From the NCBI GenBank assembly GCA_003241475.1, contig QFQB01000013.1, positions 1 to 32,700 of the forward strand: a DNA stretch of 32,700 nucleotides, written 5' to 3'. Source of the DNA: Micavibrio aeruginosavorus (lineage in GTDB: Bacteria > Pseudomonadota > Alphaproteobacteria > Micavibrionales > Micavibrionaceae). Positions 7,588-15,049 of this stretch are shown piece by piece; within the stretch, counting starts at the first letter, position 1; every line of letters begins with the position of its first letter. Made by a program: the position numbers and the translations under genes. The notes under the pieces were generated by a model that ran no database searches, was not told the DNA's origin, and saw only the letters and a program-made list of their open reading frames with translations.

Positions 7588-8393
7588 TGAGTAAAAAACT
7601 GATAGTGCTGGATATCGATGATACGCAACTGTTTGACCGCGGTACGTTGCGCACGCTGTCGGCTGACGACCGCGGCTCTATTCTCGCCCTGAAATCCAAG
7701 CTGGAAGAAACGCAAGAGCAGGGCGCTATCGTGGTGCATGCCACGAACGCGATTTTCTCGAGCTGTATGGAGCACAAAGAGTTGCTGGCGGATGCCATGC
7801 ATATTTCCTGCATGTCCGCGACCGAACTTTATGTGCGTGATCCTGCAACCGGCATTTATGAATCCGATGACATGTTTATCGAACATCTGCGTACATTGAA
7901 ATTCTCTACGGAAATGGCGGAATCTGTCGCTCATGATTATGGCGACGAAGTCATACCTCTGCTGGGAGAACACAAAAACGAATTCAAGATTAGCTACCTG
8001 TTCAAAGAGGGCGTGACGGAAGATCGTGCTCGTGTTGTGCTCGGTGAAATACGCGAAAAGGCGGCGCCTTTCACCGACATGATGGTCAATCTTGTCGTTG
8101 CTGAAAAAGACCTCTATCTGGATGTAACGCCGATTGCCTGTAGCAAGGGACATGTCGTGGCCAGTTTGGCCGCGCGCTACGGCATCGCCGATGAAAACGT
8201 CATCGTTTTTGGCAATGGCGGGAACGACATCAGCATGTTCCAGAAAAAGTTCAACGGTGTTGCCGTCGGCAACGCCAGCGCTGATCTAAAAGCGCATGTG
8301 CAGTCCATGCAACAGGATGGGGCATCCCATATCATCGCCAGGGGGGAGCGCTTCCATGGGGTCGTGGAAGGTTTGAAGCATTTTGGTTTCTAA
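7587..8393 (+). CDS. HAD-superfamily (IIB, sucrose-phosphatase-like) sugar phosphatase
   Basis: The four HAD motifs are visible in this 268-residue protein: DIDDT at residues 9-13 (nucleophile Asp9, acid/base Asp11), Thr53-Asn54 in HATNA for motif II, Lys187 in CSKGH for motif III, and FGNGGND at 208-214 for motif IV. A large type IIB cap lies between motifs II and III, as in sucrose-6-phosphate phosphatase, mannosyl-3-phosphoglycerate phosphatase and Cof proteins. The unusual point is motif IV: family members usually carry GDSGND or GDGxND, while the first Asp here is Asn210. The start codon shares a base with the GH1 stop (TAATG), so translation is coupled. The substrate is probably a sugar phosphate produced or handled by the two preceding enzymes. 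Confidence 0.8.
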   Translation: MSKKLIVLDIDDTQLFDRGTLRTLSADDRGSILALKSKLEETQEQGAIVVHATNAIFSSCMEHKELLADAMHISCMSATELYVRDPATGIYESDDMFIEHLRTLKFSTEMAESVAHDYGDEVIPLLGEHKNEFKISYLFKEGVTEDRARVVLGEIREKAAPFTDMMVNLVVAEKDLYLDVTPIACSKGHVVASLAARYGIADENVIVFGNGGNDISMFQKKFNGVAVGNASADLKAHVQSMQQDGASHIIARGERFHGVVEGLKHFGF

Positions 8394-8418
8394 TAGGAAT
8401 ATCGGAGATATCTAAATT

Positions 8419-8446
8419 GGGGCGGCATCAGTCGCCCTTTTATTTT
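8419..8446 (+). terminator. Rho-independent terminator of the carbohydrate cassette
   Basis: GGGCGGC (8420-8426), loop ATCA, GTCGCCC (8431-8437): a seven-pair stem with one G-U pair, followed by TTTTATTTT. It ends the GT-like/GH1/HAD unit 26 bases after the last stop codon. Confidence 0.8.
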
Positions 8447-8614
8447 ACGAGGTATATGATTAAATATTATGAAAACATACCGCGTAAAATTTAGTCAGGC
8501 ACCATATTGTCGGCCTTAAAACTGGCACAAATCCATGCCCAAAATCCCAACTAGCGGTTGTTTTTTTCACGATGGATGGTCTATATATGTTGCATAGCAA
8601 AAAGGTTTAATTTG
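8447..8614 (+). promoter_or_regulatory. Leader region of the cupin gene with a candidate promoter
   Basis: This stretch holds no convincing gene. TTGTTT (8558-8563), 18 bases, then TATATA (8582-8587) is a candidate promoter; it would place transcription start about 20 bases before the ATG at 8615. The rest is AT-rich with no clear hairpin. Confidence 0.35.
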
Positions 8615-9208
8615 ATGGTCGGCACGTTCAATCCCTCGTGGAATCCTCACTATGACTTCCAGAACCCTGGCAATCTGCGCGAAATCGCGGAAGTCGAGGG
8701 CTATAAGCTGGATATGGATAAGGCCGACTACACCACCGGCCAGATGGTTGATTCCCCTTGGGGCAGCAATCAGGTGATCGAGGCCAAGCAGGAAAACGGC
8801 ATCGATGTCTGCATCAAATTGATAACAGTCAAACCCGGCTTCATGCTGTCCTTGCAGCGCCACCGCGGGCGCGAGGAGTTGTGGGAAGTCAAAGAGGGCA
8901 TCCTTACGGTTATTCTCGATGGCAAGCGCTATGACGTTCCGGCGGGGCAGTCCATTTCCATGCATCGAGGTGCTGTACATTGCATGATCAATTCATCCGA
9001 TGCGCCCGTAACCGTCATGGAAACGCAAAGCGGAATTTGCCGGGAGAAGGATAATGTGCGCCTGATCGATTTCAACAATCGCCCCACATATCCTTTGACC
9101 ACGGAAGTGGAATATCTATCGGGCTTGCTGTACGCGCAGATCCAAAACGATCACGCGACGCGCTACGGGTTCAACAATTTCCCGCACGAAGCGCTTCTTA
9201 AAATTTAG
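8615..9208 (+). CDS. Stand-alone type II phosphomannose isomerase-like cupin
   Basis: The 197-residue protein carries the cupin found at the C-terminus of bifunctional mannose-6-phosphate isomerase / GDP-mannose pyrophosphorylases: DSPWGSNQVI (46-55, compare RPWG), KLITVKPGFMLSLQ (68-81), then ELWEV and a second motif around MHRGAVHCMIN. The expected metal ligands are present as Gln81-x-His83, Glu88 and His122. There is no nucleotidyltransferase domain, so only the isomerase-like half exists. It may interconvert mannose-6-phosphate and fructose-6-phosphate, or a related sugar. AAGG lies 9 bases before the ATG at 8615; the longer frame from 8558 overlaps the promoter and is less likely. The last 11 bases overlap the converging gene at 9198. 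Confidence 0.78.
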   Translation: MVGTFNPSWNPHYDFQNPGNLREIAEVEGYKLDMDKADYTTGQMVDSPWGSNQVIEAKQENGIDVCIKLITVKPGFMLSLQRHRGREELWEVKEGILTVILDGKRYDVPAGQSISMHRGAVHCMINSSDAPVTVMETQSGICREKDNVRLIDFNNRPTYPLTTEVEYLSGLLYAQIQNDHATRYGFNNFPHEALLKI

Positions 9209-9857
9209 CGGCAAAGCTAACCGGAACAAAAATCCTTGTTTTCGCTTCGGATGTCTGCGGTTGCGGAATCTGTTGTTCCAGTGCGGCGTTGATGATGGCT
9301 GTGTTCTGCGTCAAGGCTTGTGCGCTCATCATCATGTGTTCGGGCAGGGAGTCTATCGCCAGTTCGGGATCGTTGGTTTTAACGACAAGGAAATTCTTGC
9401 TGTCGGATACAACTGCAATCTTTCCGTTTTGCGTCAGGGTTTCCAGCGCTTGTTCGGCTTCGGGAACTTGGTTCAGAACATCCTTGCGATAGGTAATGAC
9501 GGTTTCATTGAAATCCGTTGCCACGGCGCTTTGCGTGTCGTTCATTGTATAGCTGAACGGTTTGTTTTTCTCGCTGTTGAGCGTGTAGGTGCCTTTACCG
9601 TTAACCACGGCAAACGCGCTCATGGCATCGCGGTCGTCGCCGACATGAAGATTAAAGCCGCAATAAGCATCCTTGGTGGCGTTATCGCCGTATAGATCAA
9701 AGCTGTCCTCTTCCTTGTCGTCTGTGCTGGCGAATTGCATTCCTTCAAAACAGGCGTCGATCTGCGCGGAAACGTCATAATCAAGATCGTCTTGGGCAAC
9801 GGCGGGGGCTGCGGTCATCAGACCAAGGGCGGCAAACGCGGTGCGAACATTTTTCAT
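9198..9857 (-). CDS. Exported protein of unknown function
   Basis: I do not recognise this 219-residue protein. It starts with a clear signal peptide (MKNVRTAFAALG then a hydrophobic run to APAVAQ, cleavage probably before DDLD) and continues as an acidic soluble domain with Cys residues near mature positions 20 and 50, which could form a disulphide. An AGAGGA Shine-Dalgarno sequence 6 bases upstream supports the ATG at 9857 over an in-frame start at 9878. The last codons overlap the cupin gene tail to tail by 11 bases. A periplasmic location is likely; function is open. Confidence 0.75.
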   Translation of the reverse strand: MKNVRTAFAALGLMTAAPAVAQDDLDYDVSAQIDACFEGMQFASTDDKEEDSFDLYGDNATKDAYCGFNLHVGDDRDAMSAFAVVNGKGTYTLNSEKNKPFSYTMNDTQSAVATDFNETVITYRKDVLNQVPEAEQALETLTQNGKIAVVSDSKNFLVVKTNDPELAIDSLPEHMMMSAQALTQNTAIINAALEQQIPQPQTSEAKTRIFVPVSFAAKF

Positions 9858-9955
9858 GACAAATCCTCTTAATTTCAAAGATTATTTACATATTGCATAT
9901 TTTTGAGCAAGAAAAATTTGCAGCGATCAAAATATTATTTAAATTCAATGAAATA

Positions 9956-9987
9956 AGCCTGTCTTCGACATGGGTCGAAGACAGGCT
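9956..9987 (-). terminator. Strong hairpin terminator after the SDR gene
   Basis: A perfect 14-base inverted repeat (AGCCTGTCTTCGAC at 9956-9969, its complement at 9974-9987) with a four-base loop. It begins 10 bases after the SDR stop codon and is followed on the minus strand by TTATTT. It has no T-run on the plus strand, so it serves the minus-strand SDR gene. Confidence 0.8.
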
Positions 9988-9997
9988 GTAAAGAAGT

Positions 9998-10747
9998 TTA
10001 TGCGGCATTCAGGATGGTCAATGTTTGTCCGAAACGGCCTTCCACCTCGGCGTTTCGCAGGAATTTAACCCGCTCAACGCAGATTTCGGATGGGGTGGGT
10101 TGCAGTTTAAACAACGCCATCGTCTCGTTGATGTAGTCCTGTAGCGGCAACGCATTCGGGTTGGTGGCGTGGCCGGGCATCAGATCCGTTTGCACGGCAG
10201 GCGGGATCAACTCTATTACTTCGACGCTGGTTCCTTTCAATTGTTCCCGAAGCGCGATGCTGTAGGAATGAAGCGCCGCTTTCGTGGCGTTATATGTCGG
10301 TGTGACCGTCAGGGGTACAAACGCAAGGCCGGATGTCGTGTTGATGATGGTCGATTCTTTTTGCTTTTTCAGATGCGGCAGAAACGCAGCAGTTAAGCGT
10401 ATAGGGGCCAGAAGATTGGTAATGACCATGTCTTCTGCATCTTTCAAGGAAATGCCTGCGCCTTTTATATCCTCTTTTTTCATGATGCCCGCATTGTTGA
10501 ACAGGATATTCATATCCGGATATTTCCGGATCATCATTGCGGCGAAATCTTCGATGGCTTTTTCATCTTGAACATCGAGAACATAGCCATCCATGCCGGG
10601 ATTGGCGGCAAGAACCTCGTCAATGGCATCCTTGCGGCGGCCGGTGATGATGACCTTGTTGCCCAGCTTGTGGAATTCGCGCGCCAACTCCTTGCCGATA
10701 CCGGAATTGCCGCCTGTAATCAAAATAGTGTTGCCTGTCGTTTTCAT
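9998..10747 (-). CDS. Short-chain dehydrogenase/reductase (DltE-like)
   Basis: A classical SDR of 249 residues: the nucleotide-binding TGGNSGIG at 11-18, NNAG at 84-87, catalytic Ser139, and YNATK at 152-156 with Tyr152 and Lys156. The Arg pair after the first strand (TGRRKD, 35-40) suggests a preference for NADP(H). Substrate cannot be told from sequence. AGGA lies 6-8 bases before the ATG at 10747; the frame continues upstream to 10825, but that part would run through the intergenic promoter region. The gene diverges from an HxlR-type regulator 110 bases away, a common pairing in which the regulator controls the oxidoreductase in response to electrophiles or aldehydes. Confidence 0.93.
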   Translation of the reverse strand: MKTTGNTILITGGNSGIGKELAREFHKLGNKVIITGRRKDAIDEVLAANPGMDGYVLDVQDEKAIEDFAAMMIRKYPDMNILFNNAGIMKKEDIKGAGISLKDAEDMVITNLLAPIRLTAAFLPHLKKQKESTIINTTSGLAFVPLTVTPTYNATKAALHSYSIALREQLKGTSVEVIELIPPAVQTDLMPGHATNPNALPLQDYINETMALFKLQPTPSEICVERVKFLRNAEVEGRFGQTLTILNAA

Positions 10748-10778
10748 GGCTTGTCCTTTCAGTGGGGTTTTTGTCCTC

Positions 10779-10808
10779 TTTTCAGGATATGGCTTTCTGC
10801 TGTATAAT
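10779..10808 (+). promoter_or_regulatory. Candidate promoter of the HxlR regulator in the shared intergenic region
   Basis: TTTTCA (10779-10784), 18 bases and a perfect TATAAT (10803-10808), with the ATG at 10858. On the minus strand the same place offers TATTAT for the SDR gene but no good -35, which fits a promoter that needs an activator. Possible half-sites GTAGG near 10815 and TTACC near 10837 are too imperfect to call an operator. Confidence 0.45.
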
Positions 10809-10857
10809 AGGAAGTAGGCACCCAAAAGATTTATACTTACCTAAAAGAGAGTGTTAA

Positions 10858-11292
10858 ATGCCCAAAGCCGGATACACCAAGGAACAAAAGGCGCGCGCGA
10901 AAGCTATATTGGAAACACCGCCGCCCGACGAGATCGACCCGCGGATCGAAAAGCTGGTCAATGAACTGATCGGCCGCGTGGCGGACAAATGGACTATGCT
11001 GATTTTGGAAGAACTGGCGGAGAAGGGGGAGATGCGCTTCACGCAGATCGGACGTTGCGTCGACGGCATCAGTCAGAAAATGCTGACCCAGACATTGCGG
11101 CAGATGGAGCGCGACGGGCTTGTCGTTCGCACTATCCATCCTGTCGTGCCGCCGAAAGTGGAATATAAGCTCACGCCGCTCGGATTGAGTTTGGGCGCGG
11201 CCTTTTGCGGGGTATGGATCTGGGCCGAAGAAAATTTGCAGACCATCGAAAAGGCGCGGCGGTCCTTCGACGAGCGCGGCAAAGCCGGTTAA
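10858..11292 (+). CDS. HxlR-family winged-helix transcriptional regulator
   Basis: The 144-residue protein has the HxlR core: ADKWTMLILEEL (residues 42-53), RFTQIGRCVDGISQKMLTQTLRQMERDGLV (recognition helix region, 60-89), then RTIHPVVPPKVEYKLTPLG wing and the C-terminal dimerisation helix. Most members have one or more reactive Cys near the start; here Cys67 lies in the recognition region and Cys117 near the C-terminus. It is transcribed away from the SDR gene and probably regulates it and itself. Its stop codon is interlocked with that of rnd: the sequence TTAA at 11289-11292 supplies the TAA for both genes on opposite strands. Confidence 0.92.
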   Translation: MPKAGYTKEQKARAKAILETPPPDEIDPRIEKLVNELIGRVADKWTMLILEELAEKGEMRFTQIGRCVDGISQKMLTQTLRQMERDGLVVRTIHPVVPPKVEYKLTPLGLSLGAAFCGVWIWAEENLQTIEKARRSFDERGKAG

Positions 11293-12437
11293 ACCGCAAC
11301 TTTTTTGACGCGGCCCTTTTCGAGGCGGAGCGCGATCTTTCCGGCCTTGAGGTCCAGCGCATCCTTGCCGAACATCTCGAAGCGCCAGCCATGCATGGCT
11401 GCAACATCCGGTTCTTTTTCAACGGCAATTTTTTCCAGATCGTCTGAATCCGCCACCAGCTTGGCCGCAACGTCCTCTTCCGCGCAGTTGATGCGCAGGA
11501 GCATCTTGAGCATCTCCAGCGTGCCGGCTGCGTTTTTCGGGAACGGCTCTTTGCGGGGAATGCGCGGCCAGTTGTCTTTGGGGCCGTCCAGAACGCGGTT
11601 GGCAATCTCCAACACCTGCTTGCCGATCTTGCCTTTGGCGAGGTCGGAGGGCAGGGAGCGGATCTGCAGCAACGCATCTTCGTCGCGCGGCTTGTACATC
11701 GCGATATCGGCCAGCGTTTCATCCTTGAGAATGCGCGATCTCGGCACGTCGCGGCTCACGGCTTGTTCTTCGCGCCACGCCGCAAGCCCTTGCAGGATCG
11801 CCAGCACTTCGGGGCGGTCCGATCTGATCTTCACGCGCTTCCACGATTCCATCGGCGGATTTTGATAGGTGCGCGGCGATTCTAAAACCGCCATTTCTTC
11901 GAACACCCATTGCTCGCGCCCTTGTTTGACCAGCCGCGCATGCAACTTTTCATACACCTCACGCAGGTAAATCACATCATCCAGCGCATAACGGATCTGC
12001 CGCTCCGACAAAGGCCTGCGTGACCAATCCGTGAACTGCGCGTTCTTTTCCAGCTCATGACCCGTCAGCTCGCGCACCAGCGCGTTGTAGGCCACCTGAT
12101 CGCCAAAGCCGCACACCATCGCGGCGACCTGCGTGTCATAAATGGGGGTCGGAAGCTCGCCGTACAGGTGATAGAAAATCTCGAGGTCCTGACGCGCTGC
12201 ATGAAACACCTTGAGCACGTCCTTGTTGGCCATGAGCGCGCGCACCGGCTCCCAGTCCAGCCCCTCGATAAACGGGTCGATGGCGGCGGCATTCACCTCC
12301 GGCCCGGCCAGCTGGAGCAGGCACAGGCGCGGGAAATAGGTCTTGTCCCGCAGGAATTCCGTATCGATGGTCAGGTAGGGTCCGGCGGAAAGGGCGGCGC
12401 ACAGGGCGTCCAGCTGTTCTTGAGTTTGGATAATCAT
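11289..12437 (-). CDS. rnd: Ribonuclease D
   Basis: RNase D trims the 3' ends of tRNA and other small RNAs. The 382-residue protein has the DEDDy exonuclease residues at spacing close to E. coli RNase D: Asp25 and Glu27 in TIDTEF, Asp84 in AARQDLEIF, and Tyr150 with Asp154 in YALDDVIYL. An HRDC domain follows at about 205-290 (VLAILQGLAAWREEQA onward), and a second helical region completes the length. The ATG at 12437 lacks a good Shine-Dalgarno sequence (AAGG is only one base away), but the family starts at this point. It diverges from aspS and shares stop-codon bases with the HxlR gene. Confidence 0.95.
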   Translation of the reverse strand: MIIQTQEQLDALCAALSAGPYLTIDTEFLRDKTYFPRLCLLQLAGPEVNAAAIDPFIEGLDWEPVRALMANKDVLKVFHAARQDLEIFYHLYGELPTPIYDTQVAAMVCGFGDQVAYNALVRELTGHELEKNAQFTDWSRRPLSERQIRYALDDVIYLREVYEKLHARLVKQGREQWVFEEMAVLESPRTYQNPPMESWKRVKIRSDRPEVLAILQGLAAWREEQAVSRDVPRSRILKDETLADIAMYKPRDEDALLQIRSLPSDLAKGKIGKQVLEIANRVLDGPKDNWPRIPRKEPFPKNAAGTLEMLKMLLRINCAEEDVAAKLVADSDDLEKIAVEKEPDVAAMHGWRFEMFGKDALDLKAGKIALRLEKGRVKKVAV

Positions 12438-12481
12438 GCCTTTTCATAGACCCGCAAGGCCGCGAATCCAAGAGTTTTCCT

Positions 12482-12510
12482 TTGCTTTGGCCCATTTGCC
12501 CTTGTATAAA
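12482..12510 (+). promoter_or_regulatory. Promoter of aspS
   Basis: TTGCTT at 12482-12487, 17 bases, TATAAA at 12505-12510. The predicted 5' leader is about 34 bases, with AAGGA about 11 bases before the ATG at 12551. No T-box or other leader structure is visible. Confidence 0.5.
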
Positions 12511-12550
12511 TTCCCCTTGTTTTCAATACGCTTTAAGGACTTAAGACCAC

Positions 12551-14407
12551 ATGCATACCTACAGAACCCACAAATGCGGCGAACTTCGCAAATCCCACGT
12601 CGGACAAACGGTCCGTCTTTCCGGTTGGGTACACCGCAAGCGAGATCATGGTGGTGTTCTGTTCATCGATTTGCGCGACACGCACGGCCTGACGCAGATC
12701 GTGGCGGAATCGAACGCCGAGCTGTTTGAAAAGGTCCGCGTGGAATCCGTCGTGACGATCGAAGGCGAAGTGGTCGCCCGCGCCGAAGGCACCGTGAACG
12801 CCAACATGCCCACAGGCGAAATCGAAGTGATGGTCAAATCCCTGACGGTACAAAGCTACGCCGATGTCTTGCCGTTTCAGGTTGCCGAAGAAGACGGCGC
12901 CGGTGAAGAAGTCCGCCTCAAATACCGCTACCTCGATTTGCGCCGCGAAGGCATGCACAAACGCATTCGTCTGCGTAACAGCGTTATCTCCTCCATGCGC
13001 CGCCGCATGGTCGATGAAGGATTTCAGGAATTCCAGACACCGATCCTTACGGCTTCCAGCCCCGAAGGCGCGCGCGATTACCTCGTGCCCTCGCGTCTGC
13101 ATCCGGGCAAATTCTATGCGCTCCCGCAAGCGCCGCAACAGTTCAAACAATTGCTGATGATGTCCGGCTTTGACCGCTACTTCCAGATCGCGCCGTGTTT
13201 CCGCGACGAAGACGGCCGCGCAGACCGTCTGGCCGAATTCTACCAACTCGATGTCGAAATGTCCTTCGTGCAGCAAGAAGACGTGTTCGAAGTCATGACC
13301 AAAGTCATCGGCGGCATCTTTGAAGAATTCAATGACTTCACGGGGACAAAGCACAAAGTCGAATTCCTGCCGAACATGACCTATGCGGATGCGATGTTCT
13401 ATTACGGTTCGGACAAGCCCGACCTGCGCAATCCGCTGGTCATCTGCGATGTGACAGACGTGTTCAAACGCAATGATGTCACATTTAATGCGTTCAAGGG
13501 CGTGATTGCAAAAGGCGGCGTTGTCCGCGCCATCCGCGCCCCGCAAGTGGCCGATCGTCCGCGCTCCTTCTTTGACAAACTCAATGACTGGGCACGCGGC
13601 GAAGGCGCGGTGGGCCTTGGCTACATTAAACGTAGCTTAGAAACTGCTTCTATGGCAGGGGAAAAGATGAACTCAAACAACATGTTTGATGAAACCATAA
13701 TTCCTAAATCTTCATTCGAAGGCCCTATCGCTAAATTTATGTCGAGCGAATCTCTGACCAAACTTTGCCATCAAAGTGGGTTGGAAATAGGCGATGCCAT
13801 TTTCTTCGTCTGCGACAAGCCGGAAAAGGCCGCGAAATTCGCTGGCCGCGCGCGTGATAAAATCTGCGATGACATGGGCAATCGTGAAAAGGGCGTCTTT
13901 AAGCTCTTCTGGATCGTCGATTACCCGATGTACGAAGCGGATGAAAAGACGGGCAAGATCGACTTCTCCCACAACCCGTTCTCCATGCCGCAAGGCGGGC
14001 TTGAGGCTCTGAACGGTCCGGACCCGCTCGCCATCATGGCTACGCAGTATGACTGCGTGTGCAACGGCTATGAGCTTTGCTCGGGCGGCATCCGCAACCA
14101 CAGCCCCGACATCATGGAAAAGGCTTTCGCGATTGCGGGCTATGATAAAGAAGTGCTGGAGAAAAAATTCGGCGGCATGCTCAACGCGTTCCGCTACGGC
14201 GCGCCTCCGCACGGCGGCTGCGCCTTCGGCGTGGACCGTATCGTGATGTTGCTCGCGGATGAACCGAACCTTCGCGAAGTCTATGCCTTCGTGATGAACG
14301 GCCAATACGAGGACCAGATGATGAGCGCTCCAAGTGATATCACAGAGCAGCAGTTGAAAGACCTGCATCTGAAACTGAATTTGCCCAAGAAGGTCGAAGC
14401 GGCTTAA
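12551..14407 (+). CDS. aspS: Aspartyl-tRNA synthetase
   Basis: AspRS charges tRNA-Asp; it also charges tRNA-Asn in organisms with the non-discriminating form. The 618-residue bacterial-type protein shows the OB-fold anticodon domain (GWVHRKRDHGGVLFIDLRD, 26-44), class II motif 2 (CFRDEDGRADRLAEFYQLD, about 217-235), the bacterial GAD insertion (about 295-430) and motif 3 (PPHGGCAFGVDRIVMLL near 555). It reads like alphaproteobacterial AspRS except at residues 360-390, where a roughly 20-residue AT-rich insertion replaces the short loop before GPIAKF. After motif 2, one residue is missing from the usual RADRSPGEFYQLD. The next gene follows after 10 bases. Confidence 0.97.
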   Translation: MHTYRTHKCGELRKSHVGQTVRLSGWVHRKRDHGGVLFIDLRDTHGLTQIVAESNAELFEKVRVESVVTIEGEVVARAEGTVNANMPTGEIEVMVKSLTVQSYADVLPFQVAEEDGAGEEVRLKYRYLDLRREGMHKRIRLRNSVISSMRRRMVDEGFQEFQTPILTASSPEGARDYLVPSRLHPGKFYALPQAPQQFKQLLMMSGFDRYFQIAPCFRDEDGRADRLAEFYQLDVEMSFVQQEDVFEVMTKVIGGIFEEFNDFTGTKHKVEFLPNMTYADAMFYYGSDKPDLRNPLVICDVTDVFKRNDVTFNAFKGVIAKGGVVRAIRAPQVADRPRSFFDKLNDWARGEGAVGLGYIKRSLETASMAGEKMNSNNMFDETIIPKSSFEGPIAKFMSSESLTKLCHQSGLEIGDAIFFVCDKPEKAAKFAGRARDKICDDMGNREKGVFKLFWIVDYPMYEADEKTGKIDFSHNPFSMPQGGLEALNGPDPLAIMATQYDCVCNGYELCSGGIRNHSPDIMEKAFAIAGYDKEVLEKKFGGMLNAFRYGAPPHGGCAFGVDRIVMLLADEPNLREVYAFVMNGQYEDQMMSAPSDITEQQLKDLHLKLNLPKKVEAA

Positions 14408-14417
14408 GGAGAAAGCA

Positions 14418-14846
14418 ATGGTTGATCCAATTACAGCTATGGGTGCTATGAAGGGTGCTTATGAAACCATAAAGTCTGGGCTGACAATTGCAGACCGACT
14501 AGGAGATGTTGAATTAAAAGAAATTATCTTATCTTTGAAGCAGTCGATATTAGAAAAAGATGAGCAAATCTTGTTTTTGAAAGAAAATCTTGCAGATGCA
14601 CAGAGAAAGCAAAAACAAAAAGAAAATCTAACCTATGAACGTAATGTATATTGGCTTGTTGAAGGTGAAAATAAAGATGGCCCTTATTGTCCTGGTTGTT
14701 ATGGTGATAAGGAGAAGTTAGTTCGTATGACAATCGGTGAAGAATACTGGAATTGTCCGGTATGTAAGCATTTAGAGCAACATACAAAGTCCAATCCTAT
14801 CCGTATGTCTCGTGCGAGACGTGATGAAGGATGGGATTCTATATAA
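14418..14846 (+). CDS. Coiled-coil plus zinc-ribbon protein, probably acquired
   Basis: This 142-residue protein is visibly more AT-rich than its neighbours, with frequent TTA, AAA and GAT codons. Residues 1-30 are hydrophobic and Gly/Ala-rich, 31-72 form a Lys/Glu/Leu-rich coiled coil, and the C-terminal part is a zinc ribbon: Cys91-x2-Cys94 and Cys113-x2-Cys116, with GPYCPGCY and WNCPVCK. Small proteins with a GPxCPxC...W.C..C ribbon occur widely and often next to mobile DNA. AAGGAG lies 7 bases upstream of the ATG at 14418. It sits 10 bases after aspS, between that gene and a normal-composition small gene, so it looks like a single-gene insertion into the operon. No function is assigned. 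Confidence 0.7.
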   Translation: MVDPITAMGAMKGAYETIKSGLTIADRLGDVELKEIILSLKQSILEKDEQILFLKENLADAQRKQKQKENLTYERNVYWLVEGENKDGPYCPGCYGDKEKLVRMTIGEEYWNCPVCKHLEQHTKSNPIRMSRARRDEGWDSI

Positions 14847-14861
14847 TAAAAAGGAAACCCC

Positions 14862-15035
14862 ATGCCCCAACACTTTCAAAACCGTACTGAAGAAGAACGC
14901 CTCTACATCCTCGAAGAGCAGATGATCAAGGTCCAAAAGATGCTGGAGCCGAACGGCTTTCTCGAAGCCAAGGTCGTGGAATACGAACGCCGCATCGCCG
15001 CGCTCGAGGAAGAACTGAAAGCATTGAAGAAATAG
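14862..15035 (+). CDS. 57-residue coiled-coil protein
   Basis: This small ORF (MPQHFQNRTEEERL...) encodes 57 residues, nearly all helix-forming, with two charged heptad stretches (about 8-28 and 34-57) around a short PNGF break. It ends in ELKALKK. The sequence has the G+C-rich third codon positions of the host, and AAGGA lies 7 bases before the ATG, so it is very probably real. Its organisation recalls SlyX-like short coiled coils, but I see no diagnostic motif. It follows the zinc-ribbon gene by 15 bases and converges on the gene ending at 15050. Confidence 0.65.
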   Translation: MPQHFQNRTEEERLYILEEQMIKVQKMLEPNGFLEAKVVEYERRIAALEEELKALKK

Positions 15036-15049
15036 GCAAGCAAAAAGAT

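Noticed and set aside
8468..8518. Tiny 16-codon frame (ATG at 8469) before the cupin gene
   Set aside because: Too short, poor ribosome-site spacing, and no sign of a leader-peptide attenuator.
12533..13546. 337-residue minus-strand open frame opposite aspS
   Set aside because: Antisense shadow of a certain gene; the product is His/Phe/Ala-rich without any motif.
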